Positions 23,539 through 32,307 of a stretch of 64,000 nt of DNA are shown piece after piece (the stretch's first letter is position 1; the number at the start of each line of letters is the position of its first letter). This DNA is from Bradyrhizobium sp. 138. GTDB lineage: Bacteria; Pseudomonadota; Alphaproteobacteria; Rhizobiales; Xanthobacteraceae. The position numbers and the translations under genes are program-made. The notes under the pieces are model-generated. The model had not been told where the DNA came from. It saw only the letters and a program-made list of their open reading frames with translations, and ran no database searches. The stretch covers positions 310,001 through 374,000 of the forward strand of contig NZ_JADPKT010000094.1 of assembly GCF_023074075.1 (NCBI RefSeq). Reading direction: 5' to 3'.

Positions 23539-25410
23539 CTACGTCGCCTTCCGCACGAACGTCGCCTTCAGATTATCGAACAGCTCCACCTTCACGCCGT
23601 TGCGGCGCATGATGTAGCTCTGCTGGACCACCGAGAGCAAATTGTTCCAGGCCCAATAGATCACGAGGCCTGCGGGGAAGCCCGCCAGCATGAAGGTGAA
23701 GATCAGCGGCATCCAGTTGAAGATGATCTGCTGCGTCGGATCCGGCGGCGTCGGGTTCAGCTTCATCTGGAACCACATCGTGATGCCCATGATGATCGGC
23801 CAGATGCCGAGCGCGAGGTAATGGCCGAACACCGGAATCGTGGTCGGATCGAACGGGATCAGTCCGAACAGGTTGAACAAATTGGTCGGATCCGGCGCCG
23901 AGAGGTCCTTGATCCAGCCGTAGAACGGCGCATGCCGCATCTCGATGGTGACGAACAGCACCTTGTAGAGCGAGAAGAACACCGGGATCTGGATCAGCAC
24001 GGGAAGACAGCCGGCGACCGGATTGATCTTCTCCTTGCGGTAGATTTCCATCATCTCCTGCTGCTGCTTCACCTTGTCGTCCGGGTAGCGCTCTTTCAGC
24101 GCCTGCAGCTGCGGCTGGACCGACTTCATCTTCGCCATCGAGGCGTAGGACTTGTTCGCCAGCGGGAAGAACAGCAGCTTCACGATCACGGTCACGAGCA
24201 GGATCGAGATGCCGAAATTGCCGAAGAAGCGGAAGAAGAAGTCGAGGCCGAGGAACATCGGCTTGGTGATGAAGTAGAACCAACCCCAGTCGATCAAGAG
24301 ATCGAAATGGTTGAGGCCGAGCTCCTTGTTGTAGCCGCCGTGGCCTGCCAGCGGGAAGTTGATGCCGACCACGCCGGCTTCCTTAGCGCCCGCGAACAGC
24401 CGCGCATTCGCGGTGGCGGAGCCGCCGATCGCGACGGTGACGGGATCGAGCAGGTAGTCGGTCTGGTAGGTGTGGACGTTACCTGATGGGTTCGATGAGA
24501 ACCGCGCCTGCAGCTTGGCATTGGTGTCGGGTAGCAGTGCCGAGGCCCAGTACTTGTCGGTGATGCCGAGCCAGCCGTTGGTGACGTTGTTGAAGTTCAC
24601 CTGCTTGGATTCGTCGACCTTCTTGTAGGCGTATTCCTGCAAGCCCTGGTCGCCGAGATAGCCGATCAGGCCTTCATGCAGGATGTAATAGCCCGAGACC
24701 TGCGGCGCGCCGTGGCGCGAGATCAGCGCGAACGGGTAGAGGGTGACAGGCGCATTGCCGACATTGCTCACCTCATCCTTGACGGTGAAGAGATAATGCT
24801 CGTCGACTGCGATGGTGCGGCGGAAGGTGAGGCCGTCGCCATTGTCCCATTTCAGCACCACCGGCGTCGTCGGCGTCAGGCTGCCGCTGCCGTCCTGCTG
24901 CCAGACGGTTTGCGCATCAGGCATCTTCGCCGTCACGCCCGTCGCCGCGACCCAGCCGAACTCAGCGTAATAGGGTTCTGCGGTGCCCGACGGCGAATAG
25001 AGGATGATCGGCGGCGACTTCGGGTCGACGGTTTCGCGGAATTGCACCAGCGCGATGTCGTCGATGCGGCCGCCCTTCAGCGAGATGCTGCCGGCAATCC
25101 GCGGCGTCTCGATCTTCACGCGCGGGCTGGCTGCGATCGCGGCGTCGCGGGCGACGACCGGCTGAGCCTGGTTCGCGGCCGGCGTCGACGGTTGAGCGGT
25201 GCCGGGCTGCGGCGCGGCGCCCGGCGTCGCAGGCGCGCCGCCTGGCGTCGCGGACGCCGTCGGCTGCGGCGTGCCCTTCTGGAGCTCGGCCTGGGTCTGC
25301 TGCTGGGCGCGCTGCTTCTCCATCTGCGGCACATTGTAGAAATACTGCCAGGCGATCAGCACCAGGCCGGAGAGAATGACGGCGAGGATGGTATTGCGAT
25401 TGTCGGTCAT
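23539..25410 (-). CDS. yidC: Membrane protein insertase YidC
   Basis: A 623-residue insertase of the inner membrane. TM1 is the N-terminal segment after MTDNRNTILAVILSGLVLIA. A Pro/Ala/Gln-rich linker covers about residues 40-110 and the periplasmic beta-sandwich about 115-370. The conserved core follows (GWFYFITKPMFLGLDFFFRF; KLLFFPLANKSYASMAKMK), then cytosolic hairpin C1 (PQLQALKERYPDDKVKQQQE) and the last helices with CLPVLIQIPVFFSLYKVLF. The ATG at 25410 was chosen because upstream codons overlap rnpA in another frame. It acts with SecYEG and SRP, whose RNA is also in this window. 16 bases downstream of rnpA. Confidence 0.96.
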   Translation of the reverse strand: MTDNRNTILAVILSGLVLIAWQYFYNVPQMEKQRAQQQTQAELQKGTPQPTASATPGGAPATPGAAPQPGTAQPSTPAANQAQPVVARDAAIAASPRVKIETPRIAGSISLKGGRIDDIALVQFRETVDPKSPPIILYSPSGTAEPYYAEFGWVAATGVTAKMPDAQTVWQQDGSGSLTPTTPVVLKWDNGDGLTFRRTIAVDEHYLFTVKDEVSNVGNAPVTLYPFALISRHGAPQVSGYYILHEGLIGYLGDQGLQEYAYKKVDESKQVNFNNVTNGWLGITDKYWASALLPDTNAKLQARFSSNPSGNVHTYQTDYLLDPVTVAIGGSATANARLFAGAKEAGVVGINFPLAGHGGYNKELGLNHFDLLIDWGWFYFITKPMFLGLDFFFRFFGNFGISILLVTVIVKLLFFPLANKSYASMAKMKSVQPQLQALKERYPDDKVKQQQEMMEIYRKEKINPVAGCLPVLIQIPVFFSLYKVLFVTIEMRHAPFYGWIKDLSAPDPTNLFNLFGLIPFDPTTIPVFGHYLALGIWPIIMGITMWFQMKLNPTPPDPTQQIIFNWMPLIFTFMLAGFPAGLVIYWAWNNLLSVVQQSYIMRRNGVKVELFDNLKATFVRKAT

Positions 25411-25426
25411 CACTATTGTCTCGTCA

Positions 25427-25813
25427 TCAATCCGGTTTGCGGCTGGTCGCTGCGGCGTGGCCTGGCCTCGGGCCGCGCGCTTTGTGCGTATGCCGCGCGG
25501 GCTTCGTGAACGCCATGCGCAGATCGTCGAGCATGGTGGCGAAGTCGCGCGCGAGCGCGTCCCTTCGGCCGACCAGCACATAATCATGGTGGGGCTGCAT
25601 CGACACCGGATCGAGCCGCTTCACCAGTTCGCGAAGCCGGCGCCGGATGCGATTGCGCTCGGGGGCGTTGCCGTTCTTTTTGGTAACGGTGAAGCCGATC
25701 CGGATCGGGCCGCCGTCATCGCGGGGGCGGCTTTGCAGGACGAACGCGGGACTATTCACCCGCGCGCCATTGGCAACGGCGAGGAAATCCGCCCGCTGCC
25801 TCAGCCGATCCAT
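25427..25813 (-). CDS. rnpA: Ribonuclease P protein component
   Basis: A 128-residue basic protein, the protein subunit of RNase P that matures tRNA 5' ends. The signature RNRIRRRLRELVKRLD (RNR motif, about residues 54-69) and the flanking GFTVTKKNGNAPE are typical, as is DYVLVGRRDALARDF. An extra basic C-terminal tail (about 25 residues rich in Arg/His/Lys/Pro) follows the domain. It lies between rpmH and yidC in the classic order. Confidence 0.94.
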   Translation of the reverse strand: MDRLRQRADFLAVANGARVNSPAFVLQSRPRDDGGPIRIGFTVTKKNGNAPERNRIRRRLRELVKRLDPVSMQPHHDYVLVGRRDALARDFATMLDDLRMAFTKPARHTHKARGPRPGHAAATSRKPD

Positions 25814-25841
25814 GATGAAATCCCGGAAAAGGGGGTCCGGC

Positions 25842-25976
25842 TCAGGCGCTCAGACGCTTGCGGCCGCGGGCGCGGCGGGCGGCGAGAACCTTGCGGCCGC
25901 CGGCAGTGGCGAGACGGGCACGGAAGCCGTGACGGCGCTTGCGCACCAGTTTGCTGGGTTGATAAGTCCGCTTCAC
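25842..25976 (-). CDS. rpmH: 50S ribosomal protein L34
   Basis: A 44-residue ribosomal protein: KRTYQPSKLVRKRRHGFRAR followed by LATAGGRKVLAARRARGRKR, an almost complete match to the L34 pattern. The start is a GTG at 25976 (read as Met). The frame stays open upstream to 26090, but those codons are the leader of the transcript starting at the promoter at 26117-26145. First gene of the rpmH-rnpA-yidC run. Confidence 0.95.
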   Translation of the reverse strand: MKRTYQPSKLVRKRRHGFRARLATAGGRKVLAARRARGRKRLSA

Positions 25977-26116
25977 GGGTTTTTCTCCGCTGACCGGGCA
26001 ATTTGCCTGTAGAATTGATGATAAAGTCCGGAAGATGCGGCCCAAAACGGGCCGTTTCCGGCCCCAAGAGAGCCGCTCCCGGTGTCGCACCGGGTCATCG
26101 CGGACAATTTGCGCGG

Positions 26117-26145
26117 CTTATAAGCGAGCGCCTTGTTTTCGTCAA
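26117..26145 (-). promoter_or_regulatory. Sigma70-type promoter for rpmH-rnpA-yidC
   Basis: On the minus strand, TTGACG (26145-26140) and TATAAG (26122-26117) are separated by exactly 17 bases, close to the housekeeping consensus. This predicts a leader of roughly 135 nt before the rpmH GTG at 25976. The leader contains GC-rich inverted repeats (CGGCCCAAAACGGGCCG near 26039). The rest of the 364-base gap 25977-26340 shows no gene. Confidence 0.65.
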
Positions 26146-26340
26146 CGCCGCACAAGCGCGCGTTTCCGGTGAATATCGCTGTTTGCGCGGGGTTTTTAAC
26201 CCTTGAGGTAGCGACTCGCGATATCAGCGCTTACATCCCACCTCGGCAGATTAGCGATCCGTAATTTGACCCGACCGGGGTCGGGCCGCATCTTCAGACC
26301 GCCATTCCTTCACCGGCCAAGGCAGCAAGGGGCGAATTTC

Positions 26341-27840
26341 GTGGCAGCGACAGACCTCCAGCCGATCCAGGATCAGGATCAGCCGGACCCGCCGGCGATA
26401 CGTCCGCGTGGGACCCGCGGGCTTGGGCTGTCAGGCAAGCTGCTGCTGCTCACCATTCCCCTGGTGATGATCGCTGCCATCCTGCTCTACGTACCCGCCA
26501 TTGCCAACTTCTGGGTCAACCGGTTGAACGACCGAGTCGCGGCGGCCAACACCGCGGCGCTGGTGCTGGATGCGGCGCCGCTCGGCATGGTTCCCGATTC
26601 GCTGTCGCGCCAGATCCTGAAAAGCATCAACGCCCGCGCCGTCGCCATCAAGATGGGCCAGCAGCGCCGGCTGCTCGCCAGCGACAACATTCCCGCCGCC
26701 ATCGAGCACGACATCGACCTGCGCGACATGACGGCGTGGGAGGCGATCACCGGCTCGTTCCGGATGATGCTGGAAACCGGCAACCAGGCCATACGCATCG
26801 TTGGCCCCGGGGTCGGCAATGCCCAGTTCATCGAGATCGTCACCGACGAATTGCCGCTGCGCAAGCAGATGTACCGCTTCTCCCGCAACCTCGTGGTGGT
26901 CGCGCTGATCATCGCGGTGTTGACCGCGGGCCTCGTCTATCTCGCGCTTCATTACCTCTTCGTGCGCCCGATGCGGCGGCTGACCGCGAGCCTGGTCGGC
27001 TTCCACGAGAACCCGGAAAGCTCGGCGGGAATCATCGTGCCGAGCCAGCGCAGCGACGAGATCGGGGTCGCCGAGCGCGAATTGTCGGACATGCAGCGCG
27101 ATTTGATGTCGATGCTGAATCAGAAGAGCCGCCTTGCTGCGCTCGGCCTCGCCGTGTCCAAGATCAACCACGACCTGCGCAATCTGCTCGCCTCGGCGCA
27201 ACTGTTGTCGGATCAGCTCGCCAGCGTGCCGGATCCGCGGGTGCAGCGCTTTGCGCCCAAGCTCGTGCGCTCGCTCGAGCGCGCCATCGCCTTCTGCCAG
27301 TCGACGCTGTCCTACGGCCGCGCCCAGGAGGCCGCACCGGACCGCCGGATGATTCTGATCGAGCCTGTCGTGCTGGAGGTGCGCGAGACCGCGGGCCTCG
27401 CCTCCGATGCCTCGATCGCCTGGGTCGCCGCGATCGAGCGCGGGCTGGCGGTCGATGCCGACCCCGATCAGCTGTTCCGGGTGCTGCTCAACCTCGTCCG
27501 CAACGCCGCCCAGGCGCTGGAGAGTCATTCCTCGGGCGACGGTGGCCCGCAGCAGATCCGGATCACCGGAAAACGCGAGGGCGCCGTGGCGATCATCGAG
27601 GTGTCCGACACCGGCCCCGGCGTGCCCCAGAAGACCCGGGAGCACCTGTTCGAGGCGTTCCAGACCTCCGGCCGCCCCGGCGGCAGCGGTCTGGGCCTTG
27701 CCATTGCCGCCGAACTGGTCCGCGCCCATGGCGGCGACATTCACCTGGTCGAAGGCACCATCGGCGCCACCTTCCGCATCGTCATCCCCGACCGCCCCGT
27801 AGAGCTCCTCTCCATCCGCAACGAACGGGCGCGGGCGTAA
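26341..27840 (+). CDS. Membrane sensor histidine kinase (orphan)
   Basis: A 499-residue two-component sensor kinase. TM1 (about residues 28-50, LLLLTIPLVMIAAILLYVPA) and TM2 (about 185-208) enclose a periplasmic sensor region, followed by a HAMP-like linker with VRPMRRLTAS. The phospho-acceptor His is in VSKINHDLRNLLASAQLL (about 280-297), the N-box is LLNLVRNAAQALE, and the ATP lid includes SDTGPGVP and GGSGLGLAIA. The N-terminal Met choice is uncertain: GTG at 26341 follows an AAGGGG, while a TTG 25 codons upstream is also open. No response regulator is adjacent, so the partner is unknown. Confidence 0.88.
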   Translation: MAATDLQPIQDQDQPDPPAIRPRGTRGLGLSGKLLLLTIPLVMIAAILLYVPAIANFWVNRLNDRVAAANTAALVLDAAPLGMVPDSLSRQILKSINARAVAIKMGQQRRLLASDNIPAAIEHDIDLRDMTAWEAITGSFRMMLETGNQAIRIVGPGVGNAQFIEIVTDELPLRKQMYRFSRNLVVVALIIAVLTAGLVYLALHYLFVRPMRRLTASLVGFHENPESSAGIIVPSQRSDEIGVAERELSDMQRDLMSMLNQKSRLAALGLAVSKINHDLRNLLASAQLLSDQLASVPDPRVQRFAPKLVRSLERAIAFCQSTLSYGRAQEAAPDRRMILIEPVVLEVRETAGLASDASIAWVAAIERGLAVDADPDQLFRVLLNLVRNAAQALESHSSGDGGPQQIRITGKREGAVAIIEVSDTGPGVPQKTREHLFEAFQTSGRPGGSGLGLAIAAELVRAHGGDIHLVEGTIGATFRIVIPDRPVELLSIRNERARA

Positions 27841-28022
27841 GGCGGCCAGAGGCCGAGTTTTTCCGTCATTCCGAGGTGGTCAGAGGGTCAAATACGCGAA
27901 AATCTCCCCATCCCGGACCTTGCCAACCGGGGCAAGAGCGGTTAGTCAGAGCGCTCTTTCGCACCCCTTCGGCGCTGTCCGGAGGCTGCCTGCGGGCCCA
28001 GCCCGCACTGTTCGCGAAAAAC

Positions 28023-28099
28023 GCGCCCGTAGCTCAGCTGGATAGAGCATCAGACTACGAATCTGAGGGTCGGACGTTCGAATCGTTCCGGGCGCGCCA
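28023..28099 (+). tRNA. tRNA-Arg (anticodon ACG)
   Basis: A 77-nt cloverleaf: acceptor GCGCCCG pairs with CGGGCGC, discriminator G and an encoded CCA end. The D-arm is AGCTCAGCTGGATAGAGC, the anticodon stem-loop TCAGA-CTACGAA-TCTGA presents ACG, and the T-arm contains GTTCGAATC. Anticodon A34 is normally converted to inosine to read CGU/CGC/CGA. A degenerate second copy lies at 28568-28643. Confidence 0.97.
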
Positions 28100-28183
28100 T
28101 TCTTCGCCGAAAGGTCAGGACCAAGCAGCATCTGGTCGCCAGACGGGCCCGAGACCGGATGGCTACGCCGTGTGAGGAGCTGG

Positions 28184-28540
28184 ATGAGGATATCGCAGGC
28201 GTTCAAGTTCGAGGCGGCGCATCGGCTGCCCAACGTGCCCGAGACCCACCGATGCCGCCGCCTGCATGGTCATTCCTACCGGGTCGAGGTCCAGCTCGAC
28301 GGGCCGGTCGATCCACACACCGGCTTCGTCGCGGACTTCTTCGATATCGAAAAATGCTTCGCGGACATCATGGGCGCGCTGGACCACCAATGCCTGAACG
28401 AGGTCGCAGGCCTCGAGAACCCCACCGCTGAGAATATCGCGATCTGGATCTGGGACCGCTTGAAGCCGAGCCTTCCGCAGCTGTGGGCCGTCCGGGTCTA
28501 TGAAACGGCGGACTGCTGGGCCGAGTACAACGGCCTCTAA
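28184..28540 (+). CDS. queD: 6-carboxytetrahydropterin synthase QueD
   Basis: A 118-residue enzyme that converts 7,8-dihydroneopterin triphosphate to 6-carboxytetrahydropterin in queuosine/7-deazaguanine synthesis. Zinc ligands are in FEAAHRLP and RLHGHSYRVEV. The catalytic Cys is expected in the ETHRCRRLHGHS segment, and MGALDHQCLNE plus NPTAENIAIWIWDRLKP match the family. ATG 28184 has a GAGGAG ribosome-binding site 5 bases upstream; a GTG 4 codons earlier is less likely. It is isolated from queC/queE and lies between the real and decayed tRNA-Arg copies. Confidence 0.93.
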   Translation: MRISQAFKFEAAHRLPNVPETHRCRRLHGHSYRVEVQLDGPVDPHTGFVADFFDIEKCFADIMGALDHQCLNEVAGLENPTAENIAIWIWDRLKPSLPQLWAVRVYETADCWAEYNGL

Positions 28541-28567
28541 CGACGGCCTGCGGTCCCTCGACCCGCG

Positions 28568-28643
28568 CCGCCCGTAGCTCAGCTGGCTACCGCTCGACTA
28601 CGAATCCGAAGGGCAGACGTTCGAAATCGCTCCAGGCGCGCCA
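28568..28643 (+). pseudogene. Decayed duplicate of tRNA-Arg(ACG)
   Basis: This stretch aligns along its full length with the tRNA at 28023-28099: CCCGTAGCTCAGCTGG, GACTACGAATC, CAGACGTTCGAA and GGCGCGCCA are shared. The acceptor, D- and anticodon stems no longer pair well: the anticodon stem CTCGA/TCCGA has two mismatches and a wobble, and the D-arm has lost its 3' half. It is therefore unlikely to be a working tRNA. Duplicated tRNA sequence on both sides of queD suggests a past duplication or integration event. Confidence 0.82.
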
Positions 28644-28790
28644 TTCACGCCGAAGCCCGCTGTCGCGTCATCCGTTGCGACCGTCCGTGCGGCGTTAGTC
28701 ACGAGTTGGGCCTTACTAAAAGATCTTAGCGCTGCTGGTGAAGCGAGGCGGCTGACCGTGCACGGAGGGAGCCAAATCGGATTGCTTTTG

Positions 28791-28807
28791 GTATCATGTC
28801 ATGATAC
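28791..28807. promoter_or_regulatory. Perfect palindromic operator of the higBA locus
   Basis: GTATCATG-T-CATGATAC is a 17-base perfect palindrome ending 9 bases before the toxin ATG at 28817. Such palindromes at the promoter of higBA loci are typically bound by the HigA antitoxin for autorepression. TTGCTT at 28782-28787 could be the -35 element, so binding would block the promoter. Confidence 0.65.
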
Positions 28808-28816
28808 ATGCGCGTG

Positions 28817-29100
28817 ATGATTAAAGCTTCCGAGGCACGTTCGCTGCGTCGATTTTCCAACAGCGGCGCGTTCCTAAGGGGTTTCCGACCGACGTTGCCA
28901 AAGTGGCCCGCCGGAAACTGGTGCAGCTGAACAACGCCACAATGCTTGGTGATCTCGTGGCTCCGCCGGGCAACCGACTGGAAGCTTTGCGAGGCGACCT
29001 GGCTGGCAAGCATTCGATCCGAATAAATGATCAGTGGCGGATCGTATTCCTGTGGAGCGATCAGGGACCGGAGGAGGTCGAGATCGTGGATTATCATTGA
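28817..29100 (+). pseudogene. higB: HigB/RelE-type toxin, frameshifted after codon 3
   Basis: From the ATG at 28817 the protein starts MIK and then runs out of frame. If one A is restored to the AAA run at 28823-28825, the frame continues SFRGTFAASIFQQRRVPKGF through KVARRKLVQLNNATMLGDLV and RLEALRGDLAGKHSIRINDQ to EVEIVDYH. That is a complete HigB-like mRNA interferase of about 95 residues. As written, only a fragment from the internal GTG at 28903 (65 residues) is open. It ends 13 bases before higA. Either the toxin is inactivated or the base is missing from the assembly. Confidence 0.8.
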
Positions 29101-29113
29101 AAGGCATGCGGCT

Positions 29114-29422
29114 ATGGCCAAGAAACTTCCCCCTGTTCATCCCGGAGAAGTCCTGCGCGAGGAATTCCTGCGTCCCCTGGACCTCTCGCCCTACGCAGTG
29201 GCGCGTGCTGTCGGCGTGCCGCGCACGCGAATTGAGCGGTTGGCCAATGAGCAAACCCCGGTGACCGCCGACACCGCCCTGCGGCTCGGCAGATACTTCG
29301 GCACCTCGGCCGCGTTCTGGATGAGCATCCAGACACAGTATGACCTTGAACGGGCCGAGGACGAGCTGGGTGCCACGCTGCGCAAGATCGCCCCGGTGCG
29401 CGAAGCTAAACCGGCGGCCTGA
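29114..29422 (+). CDS. higA: HigA-type antitoxin (XRE helix-turn-helix)
   Basis: A 102-residue XRE/HigA antitoxin. LPPVHPGEVLREEFLRPLDL is the hallmark HigA start, followed by the HTH SPYAVARAVGVPRTRIERLA (about residues 27-46) and LRLGRYFGTSAAFWMSIQTQ. It would bind and neutralise HigB and repress the locus from the palindrome at 28791-28807. Toxin-first gene order is normal for higBA. A GAAAGG ribosome-binding site lies upstream. Confidence 0.92.
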   Translation: MAKKLPPVHPGEVLREEFLRPLDLSPYAVARAVGVPRTRIERLANEQTPVTADTALRLGRYFGTSAAFWMSIQTQYDLERAEDELGATLRKIAPVREAKPAA

Positions 29423-29560
29423 TCGATGGTAAAGATCGCAGCCCATCGCAGATTGGTCCGTTGAAGCGCGTCATCGACCATAATGTCAGAGCGCCACGAT
29501 GAAACTAAAGCGCCCATCTTCATTGGCTGCGGCGCGCCAGTTCGGTAGTAAGTACGTCCC

Positions 29561-30463
29561 ATGCGCACCATCGCCCGCCTGCTCTCCGGCCTCGTCCTAT
29601 TCCTTGCAATCGCAGCCGCCCCAGTGCCTCCCGCGCGCGCGGCTGAAACCTGCCCGTTCATCAGCGCCCAGGAGCTCGCGCGCGCGATGCCGGCGCTCAA
29701 ATGGTCGCTGATTTCAAATCAGGACGGCCGCGGCTGCATCTACCAGGCCGGGCGCGGCGACACGATGATGCTGACCGTGTTCCGCAATTCCGACAAGGAC
29801 CGCGCCAGGGAATTGTACACGACCTTCGTCAAGACGCTTGGCGAGCGCATGCCGCTCGACGCAGTGTCCGGGATCGGTGACGAAGGCCAGCGCGGGACGA
29901 GCGCCGCCGGTGCGGAGCGCCAAGAAGCCGCAATCGTCATTTTGTCCGGCGACTACATTCTGCAGATCACCGTCCATCCGATCGGCCGGCGTGCCGACGA
30001 TGCGCTGCTCGGGCCGCTCACCGAAGCCGCGCGAATTGCCATCGCCAGCGTGAGCAGGAGCAGCGAACGGTTCGGTGATTGCGAGTGGCTCACGGCCGCG
30101 GATGCCGACGGCTTTCTCGACAAGAGCACGCTCACCGTCCAGCGGACCGGCGCGGGCAGCTGCATGATGTTCGATGGCGAGGCCAACACCATGATCGCCG
30201 CGGTGATCGCGACCTCGCGCGACACCGCCATCGGCATGATGAAACGATTAGGTCCCTGCAAGCATGTGGCGATACCCGAGCTCGGCAGTGAGGCGTTCGG
30301 CCAGCATTCCTGCACCAAGGGCAACGGCAACGCGGTCACCATCTATGTCTGGAAGAACGGCAGGCAGGCCTCGATCGTGTTCGCGCCCGTCAAGCCGCAT
30401 CCGGAGTCCGGTTCAGTCGAGCGCCTGAAGGCGGTCGCCGGGCGGGTCTATGGAAAGCTTTGA
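29561..30463 (+). CDS. Exported protein with two related cysteine-containing domains, unknown function
   Basis: A 300-residue protein with a Sec signal (MRTIARLLSGLVLFLAIAAA, cleavage after ARA). The mature part appears to be an internal duplication. The first half starts ETCPFISAQELARAMPALKW with GCIYQ; the second starts DCEWLTAADADGFLDKSTLT with SCMMF. Both continue with a helix of similar length and a beta-rich end. Paired cysteines suggest disulfides in the periplasm. I do not recognise the family. Start is the ATG at 29561; no strong ribosome-binding site is seen. It converges on the winged-helix regulator gene. Confidence 0.8.
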   Translation: MRTIARLLSGLVLFLAIAAAPVPPARAAETCPFISAQELARAMPALKWSLISNQDGRGCIYQAGRGDTMMLTVFRNSDKDRARELYTTFVKTLGERMPLDAVSGIGDEGQRGTSAAGAERQEAAIVILSGDYILQITVHPIGRRADDALLGPLTEAARIAIASVSRSSERFGDCEWLTAADADGFLDKSTLTVQRTGAGSCMMFDGEANTMIAAVIATSRDTAIGMMKRLGPCKHVAIPELGSEAFGQHSCTKGNGNAVTIYVWKNGRQASIVFAPVKPHPESGSVERLKAVAGRVYGKL

Positions 30464-30506
30464 CGGCGTACGCTCAGCCGGAATTGGCCGTCACCGCCGC
30501 CCCTTC

Positions 30507-32087
30507 TCACTCCGGCAGTCCCGCCCTGCGAAGTCCTTCGCCGTATCGCCAGGCATCGTCCGGACGCCGATAGGGGCCGTAGATGGCCTCCAGATTCGAC
30601 ACGCGCTCATTCGGATTGATCTGCAGCAGCCGGGTCACGGTCTTCTGCGCCTGTTCGATCTGTCCGGCGAACGCATCTGCTGATGCGCCGATGCGGAGCG
30701 CCGGCAACAGTTTTGGCGTGCCGCGCAGGGCCGCGTTCGCCCAGGATGAGGCCTCCTCGTAGCGGCCGGCGAAGAAATGGGCGTGCGCCGTCGCGGCCTG
30801 CATCAGCGGCATCAAGGGATCCACCGGGCTGAGGCGCATCGCGTACATCAGGTGCGCAACGGCCGCCTCCGGCTCGCCCATCCAGCTCTTGATGAAGCCG
30901 GCGAAATAGGACGCCCACATCAGATTGGGATTGATCTCAAGCGCCTGCTCGATGCATGCGGCGCCGGTGTCGAGATCGCGGACGACATAGGCAAGCGCGC
31001 CGGCGCTGGTCGCCAGGGCGAGCGCGTCGTCGCGGCCGAGGCGAACGGCATTCCGCGCCAGGCGGTCGGTCTCGGCGATGTCGCGCGCAAGGTCGTCGGT
31101 CGGCCACCGGTTGGTCCTGTCCTTGACATAGCAATACGCGGCCATGCCGTAGGCGGACGCGAACTCCGGATCGCACTCGATCGCCTGCCTGAACAGCTGC
31201 AGGGCCTCGACATTGGCTTCGCGGATCGTGAAGCGATAGATCGCCGCCGTGCCGCGCAGATAATATTCGTAGGCCCCCAGGCTCTCGGTCGGCTTGCGCT
31301 TGGCGCGTTCGATCGCGGAGTGCTCGAGTTTCGGCACCAGCCGGCCCACCACCTGGCGCGCGATCTGGTCCTGCAGGTCGAAGACGTCGGCCAGCGCGCC
31401 GTCGAACCGGTCGGCCCACAGATGCGCGCCGGTCGAGGCGTCGATGAGCTGCGCGGTGATGCGGACGCGATCGACTGATCTGCGCACGCTACCCTCGAGC
31501 ACGAAGCTGACGCCCAGTTCCCGGCCGATCTGCTTCACGTCGACGGAGCGGCCCTTGTAGGTGAAGCTGGAATTGCGCGCGATGACGAACAGTGAGCGGA
31601 AGCGCGACAGCGTCGTGATGATCTCTTCGACGACGCCGTCAGCGAAATATTCCTGCTCGGGGTCGCCGCTCATGTTCTGGAACGGCAGCACTGCGACCGC
31701 CGGTTGAGCCGGAAGCGAGAGCGCTTCGGTCGTGGCTGGAGAATCCGGCACCGCCGCAGCGATGGACGACGTGTCGAGGCTCAGGGGGCCAACAAACCGG
31801 TAGCCGTATTTCGGCAAGGTCGCGATCCAGCACTCGCCGCCCGGCTCATCGCCGAACACCCGGCGCAACGCTGCAATCTGGACCGGAAGATTGCTCTCCT
31901 CGACGATGAGGCCCGCCCAGGCGGATTTGATCAGCGCATCCTTGGAGACCGGATTCCCCGCCCGCTCCAGCAGCGCGCGCAGCACCGCGATCGCGCGCTG
32001 TCCAAGCGCGACGGGGGTCCCATTGCGGAACAGGATCGCGTCGTTCGCATCGAGTCGGAACGGACCGATGATGTAACTCGTAGCCAT
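30507..32087 (-). CDS. Winged-helix (OmpR-type) regulator with TolB-like and TPR domains
   Basis: A 526-residue one-component regulator. The N-terminal OmpR/PhoB-type winged helix (about residues 5-100) includes LLERAGNPVSKDALIKSAWA and WIATLPKYGYRFVG. A TolB/adenylate-cyclase-associated N-terminal-like domain (about 130-270) starts VAVLPFQNMSGDPEQEYFAD and has VLEGSVRRSVDRVRITAQLI. Several TPR-like helical repeats follow (about 280-520). No transmembrane helix is obvious, unlike CadC. Such proteins are abundant in rhizobia, and their ligand is usually unknown. It is divergent from the peroxiredoxin gene across a 220-base gap. Confidence 0.86.
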   Translation of the reverse strand: MATSYIIGPFRLDANDAILFRNGTPVALGQRAIAVLRALLERAGNPVSKDALIKSAWAGLIVEESNLPVQIAALRRVFGDEPGGECWIATLPKYGYRFVGPLSLDTSSIAAAVPDSPATTEALSLPAQPAVAVLPFQNMSGDPEQEYFADGVVEEIITTLSRFRSLFVIARNSSFTYKGRSVDVKQIGRELGVSFVLEGSVRRSVDRVRITAQLIDASTGAHLWADRFDGALADVFDLQDQIARQVVGRLVPKLEHSAIERAKRKPTESLGAYEYYLRGTAAIYRFTIREANVEALQLFRQAIECDPEFASAYGMAAYCYVKDRTNRWPTDDLARDIAETDRLARNAVRLGRDDALALATSAGALAYVVRDLDTGAACIEQALEINPNLMWASYFAGFIKSWMGEPEAAVAHLMYAMRLSPVDPLMPLMQAATAHAHFFAGRYEEASSWANAALRGTPKLLPALRIGASADAFAGQIEQAQKTVTRLLQINPNERVSNLEAIYGPYRRPDDAWRYGEGLRRAGLPE

Positions 32088-32307
32088 GGTGCGATGCTTA
32101 AGAACTTTTTCAGAACGGCACCATGACTTTCGGTAGAGCCGGGCGCAGAAATCAACGATCCCGATTGTCGGGCTAACCCCATCCTTGGCCGGATTCCGGC
32201 CGCAAAATCAAGCCTATGCGACGCGTTGTCCCAGCCCCGAGACGAGTCGCGCAAGCTCTCGGGCGCGCAATGGCTGCGCGCCCGAGGACGACAGAAGGAA
32301 GTGTGTG

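Noticed and set aside
28903..29100. 65-residue toxin as an intact gene from the internal GTG
   Set aside because: The HigB family needs about 30 more N-terminal residues, which are present in the DNA in a frame shifted by one base, and no ribosome-binding site precedes the GTG.
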